64,000 nt of DNA from Leptoclinus maculatus (GCA_032191485.1 JAVDOI010000019.1:2260612-2324611), one strand, 5' to 3'; shown: positions 14,844 through 27,931, numbered from the stretch's first letter. Numbers and translations are program-made. Notes: a model not told the origin generated them from the sequence alone.

Positions 14844-14848
<5 letters not shown>

Positions 14849-15542
14849 AGTAAAGTACACAGGCAATGATTTGTGTCAAACTCCAGTATAGATCCTGCTG
14901 AGCTGTTGAATGATCAATAGCATGCAGGCTGCTGTTGCCATTGTTGCTCATCACCATCCACCAAACAAGCCTTCAATCCAACAGGGTATTTGTAGATTCA
15001 ATTCAAACATTGTGGCAAAAAAAACAACAACCTGAGAACTGAAACGCAGTCTGTTAGGAGTGTAAACATATCACCGCGCTAACTACAGGAAACGACCACA
15101 AAATGCAATCGATTATGGGTAGAAGGGGTCGGAAGCTTCACGTTCGGAAAGCTGAGCGGAAATACAATGAGGTGTGGAGAGAAGAGCAACGGGAGGGGAA
15201 GGGAGCAGATTCAGATTAGTTTGAAGTATCTTAACAGCAGGATCACAGCATGCTAAAAACCCAAAGTCATGGTGGGTATCTACATATGTTCAATGTCAAA
15301 ATCATCGGATGCATCAAAACATGAATGCGTGCTCGGATCTCTTTCCTGCCGGACTGCACATATGGAGCCACAGGCAAGAAGGTGTGATAACCTGCTGAGG
15401 AGTCAGATGTATGGGGTACTGTATGGGGGGGGGGGGGGATCCATGCTGTTGAAAAGCATATGGCACAGTGAAGGACTCCTCATAGAAGATCGCGCTCACT
15501 GGCAGAACCGCTTGGACAAACAGCCACACCATCACAGCCACT

Positions 15543-15686
<144 letters not shown>

Positions 15687-18034
15687 GAGGAGTGTGAGCG
15701 AGAGGACACAGTGAGAAAACGTGTTTTGTGTGTGATTTTTTGTGGCATATTGTGGGACAGATGGCAGGAGGATCCTCTATTTCCCTTTCCCTCGTAAAGG
15801 GAACTATTTTTCTCTCTGTATGTATCCAAACAGCATTTAACACAAACACTTTAAACGAAATGAAACTTTGCACTTGGAGGGTTGGGAACAATACACTTAA
15901 CTTGCAGCTATACAGCAAAGTGAATCGACGAGCTCGAACGCTGCGACTTCAGAGCAGAGCCAAACGTTGACTGTGCTTTTTTCAAAACAGCATCAAGATA
16001 TCTTAAACCTTTAAAAAAAAACATCTATCAAAGTCAGCCTGTTGCACCCAATCTGGGATTAATTCTACAAATGAAAAGCTTTTTCCTCTGGCGACAGCAG
16101 GTGGGAGGAAGGCGTTAAAGGCCACAGGCTTTTATGGGCAGTGTGATCTTAATTCTATGAAATAAGAGCAGCTGCAATAAGGAAGTTTAAAGCAATGACA
16201 GAGCATTTGTCTATTTCTGCACCAGGCTCTATCAAATTAAAAAACGTCTCATGGCCTCATCTGAGTTAATCTGATCACACAAAGATCTCATCAAACGGGA
16301 ACTCGCAGGTTTGTGTTTCGGGACATTTAAAAGTGACTGACGTCGGCCTCCTGAATTGAACGTCATGAGATTCATCTCCTGCACTTTGCTGGAACAAACA
16401 AATGACGGAATAAAAACAATAAGATGACCTCGCTAAAAATCGATGTTGAACGCTTTAGCATGTTCTATTTCTCAAAGGTCAAAATCGACCTAAGCTCCAC
16501 TGGAGACGGGTGAATGCCAACTACCCAATTTAGGGTCTTGAAGAAGTCTAATTCAAGAGTTTAAAACATGTTAGTTGGTTAAAGAATTATGACCAAGATA
16601 AAGAGTCTACTGAGTGGGACATTTCAAAGCTCATCGTTGTCTCTCGTGGACAAACTATGTACTGTTTGGAAACTATACCTCAAACACATCTTTGGTATTT
16701 CTATGATGACATATCTACGCCAGTATTGGTTGATTTATCAGCCCCGACAGTTTATTGGGCTCTACACTGCTTCTACTGTGTGTGCCACTTTTTATGACAG
16801 ACATTGGATGTGTCATGTCAATTTGATGATGGCTTGTGTTTATTAATCAAGAGCATGAAGTGGAATCCTAATGTATATAGAAATGATATCAGTGAATACA
16901 CCAAATCTCCCACCAATAGAAAACAGATTGCTCTCCAAGGAGCACTAAAACTAAAAGGTCCAATTTTTTTTACCTCCAATTGACGGAACTTGCGAGTGAC
17001 GATTCATCTGACTGAAGTACATGTTTATTTAGAAATTAGTACACAGACAGAATGAGTAAAAAAATGTTGAGGGTGTGTGTTTGGATTCTACTTCTGCACC
17101 CGTTACTGAAATCAGCACCAAGTCCTTCTCTCGGATTTCTTTACCAAAGAGGATCTGTCCTTCGACAGCTGCTCTGACTCATATCTTGAGAGATTATGTC
17201 TTTAACAAACCTTTGCAGTTTATAGCTCCCACAACATGGTGAGGAGCAGCCAACATGACTTTTAAAAAACAACCTAGCATGTGTTTCCTGAAAACTCTAA
17301 CAGGTGGTGTAGTGATGTCCTCGAGGACTTCTGATACACAATGAGAGCTGTGGTCAATCTAAGGCTAAATGTATACTTTAAATTTGAATTTATACCATAG
17401 GAATAAAACAGCAATACTTTAAGCTCAATAAATGTCAGAAAATTCATGACTAAGTAATGTCTCTCCAAAAAATACAGGGGCGATATGAAAAAAAAAAAGA
17501 TGCCAAGTGAAACGCAGCTATCACTTAAAGGGACATTTGGACTAAAGGACATCAATTGAACATACGCTGTGGGGACAGTTTCTTTAAATGCAGCAAGACA
17601 CAACACAGAGCGTCGTCTCACATTTTCATTCATACTTCAACTTGCTTGTGTTTGGGGGGAAAACGTGGCTCAACATGCTCAAAGCATGACCAGAAAAGAA
17701 ATCGCTGCATGTAGGCTACTGCGGATGACTCACTTGAAACTAAATGTGAGTGGACAGGAATATTTCGGTGTAACCTACATTGCAGGCGCAACGTTTACGA
17801 AATGCACGCTCCAACAAAATCCCACATTCCAATCCACATATAGAGAATTCATCCGCCTTTTGCCGCCGATTGCACATTTTTGAAACGGGCTGAAGTGTGC
17901 AGGGAATATCCGAGGGGGAATAAAACAGACGCACCGCTCAATCTTTAGACAGCGTTCAAAGACGTCACATGACAGCCACCGCACTCCATCAAACCAAAAT
18001 AAATACAACTAAATTGTCCCCTGCAGTTTCTTAC

Positions 18035-18098
18035 CGATTTGGCTGAAGAGGAGCAGCTGGAAGATGAAGACATCGGTCCTGGGAACTGCCGCCTCCAT
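18035..18098 (-). CDS. First coding exon of an unidentified secreted or membrane protein
   Basis: Reading the minus strand, an ATG at 18098 in a strong context (gagaccATGG) opens 21 codons plus one base and stops at a good donor, G|GTAAGAAAC. An in-frame TGA lies eight codons upstream, which supports this ATG. The peptide starts MEAAVPRTD, continues with the hydrophobic core VFIFQLLLF and ends SQI, which resembles a signal peptide. A phase-1 junction after a signal peptide is common in secreted proteins and in cell-adhesion or receptor proteins. A GC-rich region just upstream fits a promoter. No acceptor exon was recognised to the left, so the rest of the gene may lie beyond the window. I could not name the protein. 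Confidence 0.45.
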
Positions 18099-18099
18099 G

Positions 18100-18500
18100 G
18101 TCTCCGCGAGAGAATCTAAACGTCAAGAGGCAGAATGTGGCTTTCTAAAAAAAAAAATTTAAAAAAAGGGGACGCACGGACGTGAAGATGCGCTACCAGG
18201 TCATCGTTTGCTCCTCTGCCGCCTCTGCGCGGGGCGCCGGGGATAAAGTGCTCCGGTCAGCTCGGCTCGGCGCGGTGCGGTGCGGTTCGGCTCGGCTCGG
18301 CTCGGCTGCGTGTGGTGTGAGGAGTGCTGGCTCGCTGGCGCGGGGGTTCGTTGATAACGGACGCGCGCTCGCGTACATCGCAACGAGAGACGGAGCTGCG
18401 AGTGCGCGCCGCCCACTGCCCTGAATGGAAATCACTGTATCGCTCCTGTAATATCCTTCTGCTATTACCACGGGGACGCGGTGCGTGTCTGCGGCAAGCT
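18100..18500 (-). promoter_or_regulatory. GC-rich, CpG-containing putative promoter/5' UTR
   Basis: The stretch is markedly richer in G+C and CpG than the DNA around it. It includes a run of ggctc/ggtgc pentamers at about 18255-18309. Its position directly upstream of the minus-strand exon at 18035-18098 suggests that gene's promoter. Several overlapping open frames on both strands here are compositional artefacts. No TATA box was seen. Confidence 0.45.
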
Positions 18501-18601
18501 GCTGCCATTAGAAGGATTTTATCTCCACGGGCAGCATGTGGGAATATATATTCCTATAGTGTCTTTATAGTGGGAAACAATGAGTTTACAGTGAACTTGT
18601 C

Positions 18602-18607
18602 ATACTT

Positions 18608-18702
<95 letters not shown>
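18602..18702. repeat. (AT)n microsatellite, about 100 bp
   Basis: A nearly pure TA dinucleotide array that creates Ile-Tyr open frames on both strands. Confidence 0.97.
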
Positions 18703-18705
<3 letters not shown>

Positions 18706-18720
18706 AAATGCATATATGGA

Positions 18721-18792
18721 AACATATATGCATTCATTGTGTTCCCTATATATATATATATATATATATAGGGAACAAAATTCATATATGTT
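18721..18792. repeat. Inverted repeat centred on an (AT)n core
   Basis: The left arm aacatatatg...gttccctata (18721-18750) is mirrored by the right arm tatagggaacaaaattcatatatgtt (18767-18792). The arms differ by a four-base indel and small changes, and the centre is TA repeat. It could extrude as a hairpin or cruciform. Confidence 0.85.
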
Positions 18793-19390
18793 CACGCTTG
18801 GTCATGTCATTTCCTTATTATCTCCTACACAGTGTTACTGTGATGACAATATAATATCTATAACAGTATAGTGTTAGTGGCAGATTGGTTTGTATATATT
18901 CCTGTGAGACCATATATCGCTTGGTGCTGCACAGTGACCTCCTCTATGATTACGCAATGAATGCACAGCATATTTGATCGGATTATTATAACAAGACCAG
19001 TGCTTGGCATGAAGGAAAGGATAACAAATATTGGATGGAGTCAGGTGCATAATGACGCCTATACAGGAAATAAACTAAAAGCATAACCGAGTTATTTCAA
19101 ATGTCTAACGTTAAAAAACAGACAACAAGGCTCTCTCTTGGAACATTATGGTGACTCTCACGCAGGGTTTCATTTGACCACCTCACAAAGCTTTAAGGGA
19201 GAAAACCTCACAAGTTTTTAAAAGACTTTCTATGAAGCGGTGAAACGAAACAAGAATGTGGATCCAGCCAAGCCAGGGCTGTCCCACGGCGGAATCAGCG
19301 TGTGTGTGTATTTGCAATGGTGGTGAGATTTGTTGGCAGAGGTTGGACTACGAGATTCCCATGAAGTAGCCTACACAATGGCATAGTGCG

Positions 19391-19504
<114 letters not shown>

Positions 19505-20479
19505 CTTGGGCAAAATAACGTGTGTAGTTCCACAAGCAACAGGCTTCAATGGTGCAATAACACACCAGTTGTGTGCGCTCTCGCACATGTTTGTGAGAGT
19601 GAGACGGTGCTTCGGTCCCACAATAACACACCGCTCTCGTTACTCCGTGTGCATTCATTAGCATAAATTAAGAGAGATAATCCTCTTGAATTCAGGCGGG
19701 AGCCTTGTCTCACTTGTTGGACCAACACTGTTTTTCAGATTCTTGTTACAATATCCTCTCCTTCCTGAGTGCGCGCGCGCGTGTGTGTGTGTGTGTGTAT
19801 GTGTGTGTAAGTGCCTGTTCTAGGGAGAAAGGCTTGTGGGATAACAACAGCATGTTGATCGTCAATCTGCGTGATTACAGACAGAAATAGAGAAAATAGA
19901 GCAAAACACATAAATGCTCTCTTTTTGTGTCTTATATAACTAACACACACACTGCGTAGCTACACACTGCGTTTTTTTTTTAGGTGAAGCCGAACAATAC
20001 AACATGAGTAAAAAGATGAAAAACTAAAGCGACATCATCTCAACAGAACACACATGGAGTTACACGTCTGCCCCGACAGGTGTACGGACGCAAGCGGCGT
20101 GGTGAATGATCACAGTGTGCTGTCGCCTCCTCCAAAATATACAGAGCTTTTATTTATATTTACACCCCGATCCTGCTGCTGTGGAAAGCTGATTCGCTTT
20201 TCGCTGCACACTGGCAGCCATGGATTATGGATTACGTGTTTTCTCTCTCTCTCTTTCCCCCCCTCTGTCCCCGCATTTGCACGGTGAGTGGAGGAAGGTC
20301 AACGGGAGTTCGTTCAGGTCATCCGCTGTTAAGTGTGTGGCCCCGCTGTGACCATCTCGCCATGGGTCAGACTTTCATGAAGCTGCACGGCAAAGCTTCA
20401 GTCTATCATTTATGTTACATTGATGGCAACTTGGTGCTAGATTTCTATCTTAACTGTATTAGTTAAGTCCTATGTTGTG

Positions 20480-20700
20480 GATCAGGTTACTCCTCTGGGG
20501 ACCATGAACACCAAATTTCATGGCAGTCAACTGACTTGAACCAACGTGTATGGTCTTTTCAAAATAAACTTCCGTCTTCACAGGAAATAACTCAGTTAGG
20601 TTTAAGCAACAAAACTACTTGGTTAGGTTTAGGAAGAGATCATCGGTTTGGGTCAAAATAAATATGTCAGTGCTATTACTGAGTTACGCACGACACTTGA
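20480..20700. repeat. Probable dispersed repeat (ggttaggttta type)
   Basis: Contains 'cagttaggtttaagcaaca' then 'cttggttaggtttaggaaga', wording I recall as a frequent interspersed family in fish. No second copy was seen in this window. Confidence 0.4.
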
Positions 20701-20939
20701 CAAATAAATCAACGCTGACCTCAGCAGTCTCCTGGCTGAAATATCGTTGTTTGTTGGACCCATTCACCGCCACTCCCGCCCACTTTGTGTAAGCTTCTGT
20801 GGTCTTTATACTTCCTTGTTCATGATTATGCACAAAACAAAATTATTTAATTGGATATCTACAACTTACAGCGCATTATTTTTCTTTGGTATGGCTACGA
20901 ATGATGCATGGGACCAGCCTGCATGCCCCCACATGTAGC

Positions 20940-21155
20940 CTACAGTCTACGCTGTAGACCAATTAAGTGTCTTGGAGTTAAGATCCTCCATTGAAGTGTT
21001 TGCTGTGGAGTCATTTCTATCTGTGAAAGCTCAATTTGGAGTTCAGTATCTTGCCCAAGGACATGTGGACTGGAGGAGCAGGAGATTGCACCATCGATCA
21101 TCCAGCTAGTGGGGGACCCGCTCCACCTACTGAGCCGCAGCCACCGCGAAGCCAT
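20940..21155 (-). mobile_element. tRNA-derived SINE fragment
   Basis: On the minus strand the piece starts gcggtggctgcggctcagta, then ggtggagcgggtcccccac, an internal-promoter-like tRNA head. It continues with 'gctcctccagtccacatgtccttgggcaagatactgaactcc', the body shared by many fish SINEs. The tail beyond 20940 is not recognisable, so the copy is truncated. Confidence 0.65.
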
Positions 21156-22456
21156 CAGCAGACATTACAATCGTTATAAAGTAAAGAAGTGACAAAGACG
21201 TTCCGTTAAAAAAGTTACCCTCTCAAATCGCTATCTCCACCTCACGTTTTGATGATGTGCACGTATCTGTGTGGTGCGTGTGCCTGAGCCGCTGTTGCCA
21301 TGACAGTGGATGTCGTTTCCGAGTCAACAGTGATATTGACTTCCAGCGGTGGCGACTGGAGGTCAGCTTTCTGGACACCACTGGGCTGACAAATACCGGT
21401 CGATGTGTGTGTGTGTGCGCGCGAGAGAGAGTTGGCCATCGGTAGTCGATGCCTGCTATGGAGCAACAAAGCACCGCTGTGTGTGAGGCTCGTTAGTGCT
21501 GCACACGTATGTTAAGGTGCATGGTGTAGATAATTAATGCTGTGGTCGGTGCAAACTATAACTTATCTTAAACTCAATACAGTGTGTGTCAAAGTGGTGG
21601 AGCTTTTCATTATTTGACTTCTTTTTTTAATATTATAACGTGAAAAATCATCTGTAGCCAAGGCTCTACTGTAGGCACTTTCCTGATTTTTGTGTGTGTT
21701 CTACTTGATTAAAATGCAGATTGACCAACGAGCCAATGTTGAAAGAGAGTGTTCCCTGAGGGAGAATCTACTGTATTTAGTAATCAATAAACTCAGATTC
21801 TTCTAGAGGCCAGAGAAAAAGAAGGAACCAGAAGAAGACTAAAGACTCATGATATACAGAGTGTTAAGTCTCAAACTTCTCAGACAAAGGAAAAAAAACC
21901 TCCCCCTCTGGTCTCCTTCGTCAGTTAGCAAGCAGGGCCGAAATCAGCTGGTTGAAGTTAAAATCAAAAGTATTTAATATCTAACAAAAGCAAATGCAGT
22001 TACAAACTGAATCACACTATTAATAGCAATATATTCCATGGAACAGAGACCTAATATGTCGCACACTATGTACTCCACATCAGGTGACCTCCTCCAGACA
22101 ACCACAGTCTTTTGTCTTCCAAGTGTCTCTGAAATGTCTCGTATCAGCTCAGTGATTGGCTGAAATCCGATAAGCTCCTCCCGGCTTGTGACCTCTTCTT
22201 CTGGTCAGTTCCACCTCCTTGAAGCCAGTGATCGTAACCTGAAATCCCTATCTCACCTAATTACATTCATCAAATCTTCTTCAGTGTTCAATACATTCAG
22301 TGACTATACCTTTGGTTTAAAACATATTGTGACATATAATATCCAGCACTAGGAGTGCTTTTAAACATAGATTTCTCACAAGAGTAATGTCAGAGTTGTC
22401 CTTTATCATCGGCATCAAGCAGCATCAGAAAACAGTAAAAGCTAGCTGCCTGCATC

Positions 22457-22487
<31 letters not shown>

Positions 22488-24231
22488 CTTTGGAACTGGG
22501 AGAGAGCAACAGTGTGGGTCTTTAAGTGTGTGTTTTGGTGTGTCTGACATTTCCTGGCACACTAAAGGTTCCACCACAGATCTTAAAGTCGTAGGACTCA
22601 TCTCACACTCACCACTCATTATGTGAGGAATGTGGATGACCTCCTATTAAGACATTTTACATTATCCTTAAGTGCACCGCAATTTCTCTACTCATCAGAG
22701 TTACATAAATTCAATATTTTATCGATTTAAAGTATTACACCAGTGCAATTCTTTTCATTTTCCCTTTTTTTTAATCTATTAATTGTCTCTAGGAAAACAG
22801 ATGGCATCTTGCACTTATTGACGATAAATGTACACTTGGAAATACAACCGAACTGTGTCTCGCTTATGGTGGTAAAAGGAAGGAATGGCAGGAATCTGGT
22901 TGTGTAGATCGCGTTCTGCTTACTCCTTCACATCATCATCTCATTCAGCTTATTCCAAAGAATCAGATGAAAGTGTTTACATAAGGAAAATAACATAAGA
23001 TGGAAGAAGTGATGGACATATGAGATCAACCAGTGTTTTCATAACGGTGCTTCAAGGAACACACTAGTGATTTTCCTTGTTTTAGCCCATTTACTACAAA
23101 ACCCATTGGTTAAGCAATTATGTAACTTTGACAACACAAAAAACAAAACCTTTGACTTCTATACTATTGACTGAAAAGTCAGAAAGCAGAAAGCTGCTCC
23201 AGGGCCACACGAGGTCCCTGCGGCGACCAAAGAAAGAACAGTGAGGGCTCCAGTCAAAGTGAACTCAATTAACCAACCTCGGAGCACACTTGGAGTCCAT
23301 ATTTCTTTCAAACCTGAATTTTGTGTAATAACAGCTTGGTGAAGCTGTAGTAGCAGTCAATAAATAAACCTCGCCATCCTCTGGATTCAGGCTATACATG
23401 ACTACTGGGCACCTGGCTTTATACCTCACTGACTCGTGTCAAGTTACTGTCATCCGTCTTTTGACATCCTGGCTGAACTGACACTGACTGACAGGTGACA
23501 GCAGGCCCATGACCACTGCAGAATCTCTTTAGTCCATGAAGTGAGTGGCATTTGCCTGCCAGGTTGCTTTTTTGTTGTGTGAATTAAAAAAAAATGATGA
23601 GGCCATCTGATCCATTAATATTATTTGTATTACTTCAGAGACACGGCAGGTATGGAGGTGAGCTCTGGCTCCAGGCTGTGATAGCTAGTTCTCTGTCATG
23701 GGACAGGTACTCATACTGGAGACGCTCATTTAAAAAAAAGAAAAAATGCCGAACCTGTTTTTCCATTAGTAACAGTCATGATTGCTGTGAATGGATAATA
23801 CATCATACTGCTGCAATCTAATTGCCCTCTTCATGTTTCTCGTCCTCTCCACGAATCCTCCAATGCCACCTCTCAGCTGCTGTCAACAACGCTGTGGAAG
23901 GAGGAAGAGGAAGTGCTTTAGTGCTTTTAATACACTCAAAATGGAACTGTGGATCAGCTACCTCGCTAGTTAGCTGAAAAAAAAGAAAATAAGAGTTTCA
24001 AATTGAATGGGAATATAACTTCAACAGCTGGCAAAGTCTAATCCCTTTTGAACATTTTACACCCTTCCTAATATCTTGTCAGTTTTTCTGAACATGTCTT
24101 ATGCTAATCCTTTAGCGCTTATACCTCCGAAAATCACTGCTAGGGGAGAGAAGATGTACCGGCATCTGTATGGGGCTACATTTAACATTTAAGCAGCCCA
24201 AAACTAGACAGTCAACGTGAGGTGAGTTCAG

Positions 24232-24233
<2 letters not shown>

Positions 24234-24329
<96 letters not shown>
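24234..24329. repeat. (TG)n microsatellite, 48 units
   Basis: An uninterrupted GT array of about 96 bp. Confidence 0.97.
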
Positions 24330-24330
<1 letters not shown>

Positions 24331-26397
24331 ATTTGAAATAGTTAGTCTCAGTCTTTGTTACTGCGGTGTTTCTGTCAGAGGTCGCCTGCTGATCAGAACA
24401 GTTCAGGAGGTGTTGGGACATATGTTCTCTTGGATTCTCTCTTGACAAGTAATAGAATGAGTTACTGGAAATAAACTGGAAGCCGGTAAACTCCAGGTGA
24501 CTACAAGGGGCTCATTAAGACCTGGATACATCATAGCATCAAGTGTAAAAATCCAATATGTCTCTCTCTGAAGTCATTTTACTAAAGGCGATCGCCACCT
24601 TCTCCACAAACTCTATACCCTCCCTTTTTAAGAGGCTGTCATTTCCATTGGGACAATTGTGGAAGTGCCATAGGGTAACATTGCTGTTTCAATGTAAATA
24701 CATTTACATGAGCAGGTGAGTTACACCTATGTGGAGTTACAATTAAAAAAACTTGTATTATTTTGATATATATCCCTTATCCCTTGGCATTCATTCTGTT
24801 GCATTTTTAGGGAGGGGGGTTTGTGCTTAATTTTGCAAACCAGAACTTACATGTTTATGATGGTAAGATGCTAACATTACCTACTTTCCACATTGTCTTT
24901 TGCAGGAATTGTGTGTATTTACACTCAAGCAAAGGGACACATTTTTAAAACATGTTCTTGGACAGGAACTTTGGGTCTTAAAACCTCCCTGCTGGAGCAG
25001 ACTAAAACAAAAACACTCATTGACAGCGGAGGAAACAAACTTGAAGTGAGGTCGGTAAAATGGTGTGTGGTATGAATAGTGAATGAAGTTCTGTCTCTTG
25101 CTCGAGAGACACACTCAAGTCACACACACGCACAAGGCGACAAAACACTTACTCTCCTAGGAAGAGGGCGAGCTCCTCACCCCTGCATCAGAGTACTTGT
25201 TCTCTTGTTTTGTTTATTCCCTTTAGTGCGCTCAAGCACACGAACTGAGATGGATGGCAGCAGGGAGCCATGGCAACCAGTGGGGGCTATTCTCCGTCGC
25301 TTTGCCTGAGAAAAAGAGAGAGGGAGTTAATCAACAACACACATTTTCACTCTGTCTTTACTCACTTCCTGACTATACACACACACACACACACACACTT
25401 TATTGTACATTCACGTAGCTTGACACTTGTTGGGCTGTGGAGGAAAAGAGGCTCCCAGGGATGAAACAAACATTTAGAAAGTTGTTCCTGCTTGATTCGA
25501 ATGGGACATGAATGTACTCACAAACACACACAAATCTAACTTTCAGCCTTTAGTTAACGTTAATGCCAGTTTTTGTTCACTAGTTTAGTGAGCGAAAACC
25601 AAAAGTTTCCCCATTGACTCATTCACAACAACAGTTTAATTCTAACGCAATTGCTTTCACGTGTGAATTGTTTCTCGCATTTTGACAATAGGACATCTAA
25701 TATGATGCTGGCGTGAAAATCCAGCATTTATGGGTCATTGAGGGTCAGAGTCGTTCAGCAAAACGAACCACTAGCTCAGTTCTGAGGACCGGGACCTCCT
25801 ATACTACAGTCTATTTCACTCACTTTAAATTACTTCAAACTATGACATTTAATTAGTGGACTGTTTCAGTTTACTCACAGCTGTGCAACGAATAATTTTT
25901 TTTAAAGTCAGCTCAAAATCAGAATATGGTGATTATTTGTTTGCTATACACGGTCTATGGTTTATTAAAAGGTTAAGGATAATTGTGGAAGTTGTCTTAC
26001 TACTTACAGAACTAAGACATTACCTAACAATGTTGAAACATAGTAACATAGCTTAGCTGCAATGTTACAGTTTTAAAGCGCAGGATAGTGTTACAATGTT
26101 GACATGTAACGTGCCAAAGTAGGATGACAGTAGCTAATGCATCCCTCCCTCTCACTTGTTGCTTCATTTCAGTCACTCATCGTGGCGGCCTGAGGAAAAC
26201 AGTTAACGCCGCACGAGTTACATTAAAACGCCACATTGTGTTTAAGGACGCCGTGTGGAGAATTTATTGTTATTGTATTTTGACTTATTTAGCTGTTTGT
26301 ATTCACAAGTAATGTAAAAAACTTCCAAACATGTCCCTCAGGTTTGAATTTCTTAACGAACTGCGCCATCACCTGGTGCATGGCTTCAATCACGCCT

Positions 26398-26405
26398 TGA
26401 CGTCA
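26398..26405. promoter_or_regulatory. Perfect CRE palindrome upstream of coa6
   Basis: TGACGTCA lies about 60 bp upstream of the inferred non-coding first exon of coa6. CREB/ATF factors bind this palindrome, and it is a frequent core element of housekeeping promoters. The surrounding 26390-26610 is CpG-enriched without a TATA box. Functional use is inferred from position only. Confidence 0.5.
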
Positions 26406-26449
26406 TCACGAAGCGACAAGGAAGTGCTGCTACGCGCGTCCTTCATTAT

Positions 26450-26607
26450 ACTCCGCTTACAGAACGTGAACGGCGTTGTAAAAGTCATGCGTTTGTAGTT
26501 TAGTTACAGCATTTCTCTGGTTTTTCGTGGTTTATGGAGTGACAGGAGCAAACAGCAGCGGTGGTCGGGACAAAGGAATAATTTTGGACGTCGCAGCGGT
26601 TAACTCG
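26450..26607 (+). other. coa6: Inferred non-coding first exon of coa6
   Basis: A CpG-enriched stretch ends at a strong donor, TCG|GTGAGTGAC (26608). A matching acceptor, cgtcag|ACTGGCG, lies at 27023/27024, seven bases before the coa6 start codon. The exon carries no long open frame, so it would be 5' UTR. Its 5' end is a guess. Confidence 0.45.
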
Positions 26608-27030
26608 GTGAGTGACAGTTGAGTCCTTACAAGCGACACTCTGCTAACGTTACAGTCAGTTTACCGTCTTTGCTGTTGCTGAGTGACAACTGAGAGCGAT
26701 TGAAAGTTAATTATTTATAGTCTAATGCCAAAGGAAACACGGTGGTGTGGTGTCACGTAAGTTAAATTCAAATATTTGGTCTTTTGAGGCTGACCGGATG
26801 TAAATGCAAAGCATAAACATACAGCAGGTGGTGTTAACCTAGGATGTTGTGTGATGATAAACAACAAACTCATAGCATAGAGTAGCAAACGTATGACAAG
26901 AAGGAAGAGGCTATAATGAGAGCATTCCAAGTATAGGGTAATGCGTTTTTTTAGTGTAGAGTATCCAGTATCCACTTGTTCAAATGGGTCGTTTCAACTG
27001 TTTACTGGTTACCTCATCGTCAGACTGGCG

Positions 27031-27503
27031 ATGCCTGCTCCAAACTCGTCGGAAAGGAAGGCCTGCTGGGACGCCAGGGATCAGCTGTGGAAATGTCTGG
27101 ATGACAATGGTGACAAAGCCGCCTCCTGCCAGAAGTCCCAGAGCGAGTTTGAGGCAAATTGCCCAGCTCAGTGGGTAAACTATCCCTTCTTTTTTATCTT
27201 TGTGATCAGGGAGGTAATTACTGTAGACCGTGAAGTCAGAAAGCATGAACCATAAGCACTGTTTCAAAATCACAATATCAACAATCTTTCAAAATAATTT
27301 AGAATAGGCCTTGACTCTCACATTCAAGTGAGCACACTCGGGTGTAAGCTGTATCCAGCCTACATTAAATACTGCATTGTTCATCTTTTCTACTTCCCTG
27401 ACAGGTGAAGTATTTCAGCAAGAGGAGAGACTTCCTGAAATACAAAGAGAAGATGCAGACAGAAGGATTCAAACCTGCTGAAGGGCCCCGGCAACCTTCC
27501 TAA
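27031..27503 (+). CDS. coa6: Cytochrome c oxidase assembly factor 6 (coa6), complete
   Basis: Two coding exons, 27031-27174 and 27405-27503, join in phase 0 (TGG|GTAAAC and ctgacag|GTG) to give 80 residues. The protein starts MPAPNSSERKACWDARDQ and ends GPRQPS. It has the paired-cysteine layout of the family: Cys12-X9-Cys22 and Cys33-X10-Cys44, within a helical hairpin (CHCH-like) fold. The human protein's short isoform is 79 residues with the same pattern, followed by a KYF.KRRD..K.KEK motif as here. COA6 acts in the mitochondrial intermembrane space, where it helps deliver copper to subunit 2 of cytochrome c oxidase with SCO1/SCO2. An upstream in-frame extension at 26941-27030 lacks a splice-supported start and was not used. 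The gene is convergent with slc13a4. Confidence 0.96.
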
Positions 27504-27931
27504 CCCCTGGACCGCAGACTGTCAGAACCTGCGGACTGACAAGACTTTCAGCCTCATTCAGACCAGGGTCGAGGCGCAGGACTCTGAGAGGAGTCTCCTA
27601 GCTTTATTATGGACAGAGTGCCCAAACTCCACCTGTGTCGTTATTTATTTGTTGAGATAAAAGCCCCATTTTTAAAACGAAGGAAACCAAAAGGACAAGT
27701 GACGGAAAAGATCCACAGTTAGTTAATGATGTTGGAATACTATTGCGCAGCCCTGACTCTTATCCAGAGTGGTGGTCCACCTCTATATGGAGTTTGGGCC
27801 GAAGTCTTGATCAATTATATTCTACCAGTGTGATTTACAGAGAAACGCTGATCTTTACCGATTGCCGATACTCACCTTTTAATTCCAGGACAGGACTCCA
27901 TTAGGCAAAAGTCTGACTTGTGTTGTTTGTA

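Noticed and set aside
18035..18098. Naming the orphan exon after a specific adhesion gene (KIRREL or IgLON type)
   Set aside because: The leader shows only a loose resemblance. Signal peptides diverge too fast to name a gene from 21 residues.
18324..18854. 176-codon plus-strand ORF
   Set aside because: It crosses a GC-rich promoter-like region and then an (AT)n array giving Ile-Tyr repeats. No domain or splice support.
26941..27255. 104-codon ORF starting upstream of coa6 and reading into the intron
   Set aside because: The upstream part is intron by the acceptor at 27023, and the end reads past the donor at 27175. The spliced 80-residue protein matches COA6 end to end.
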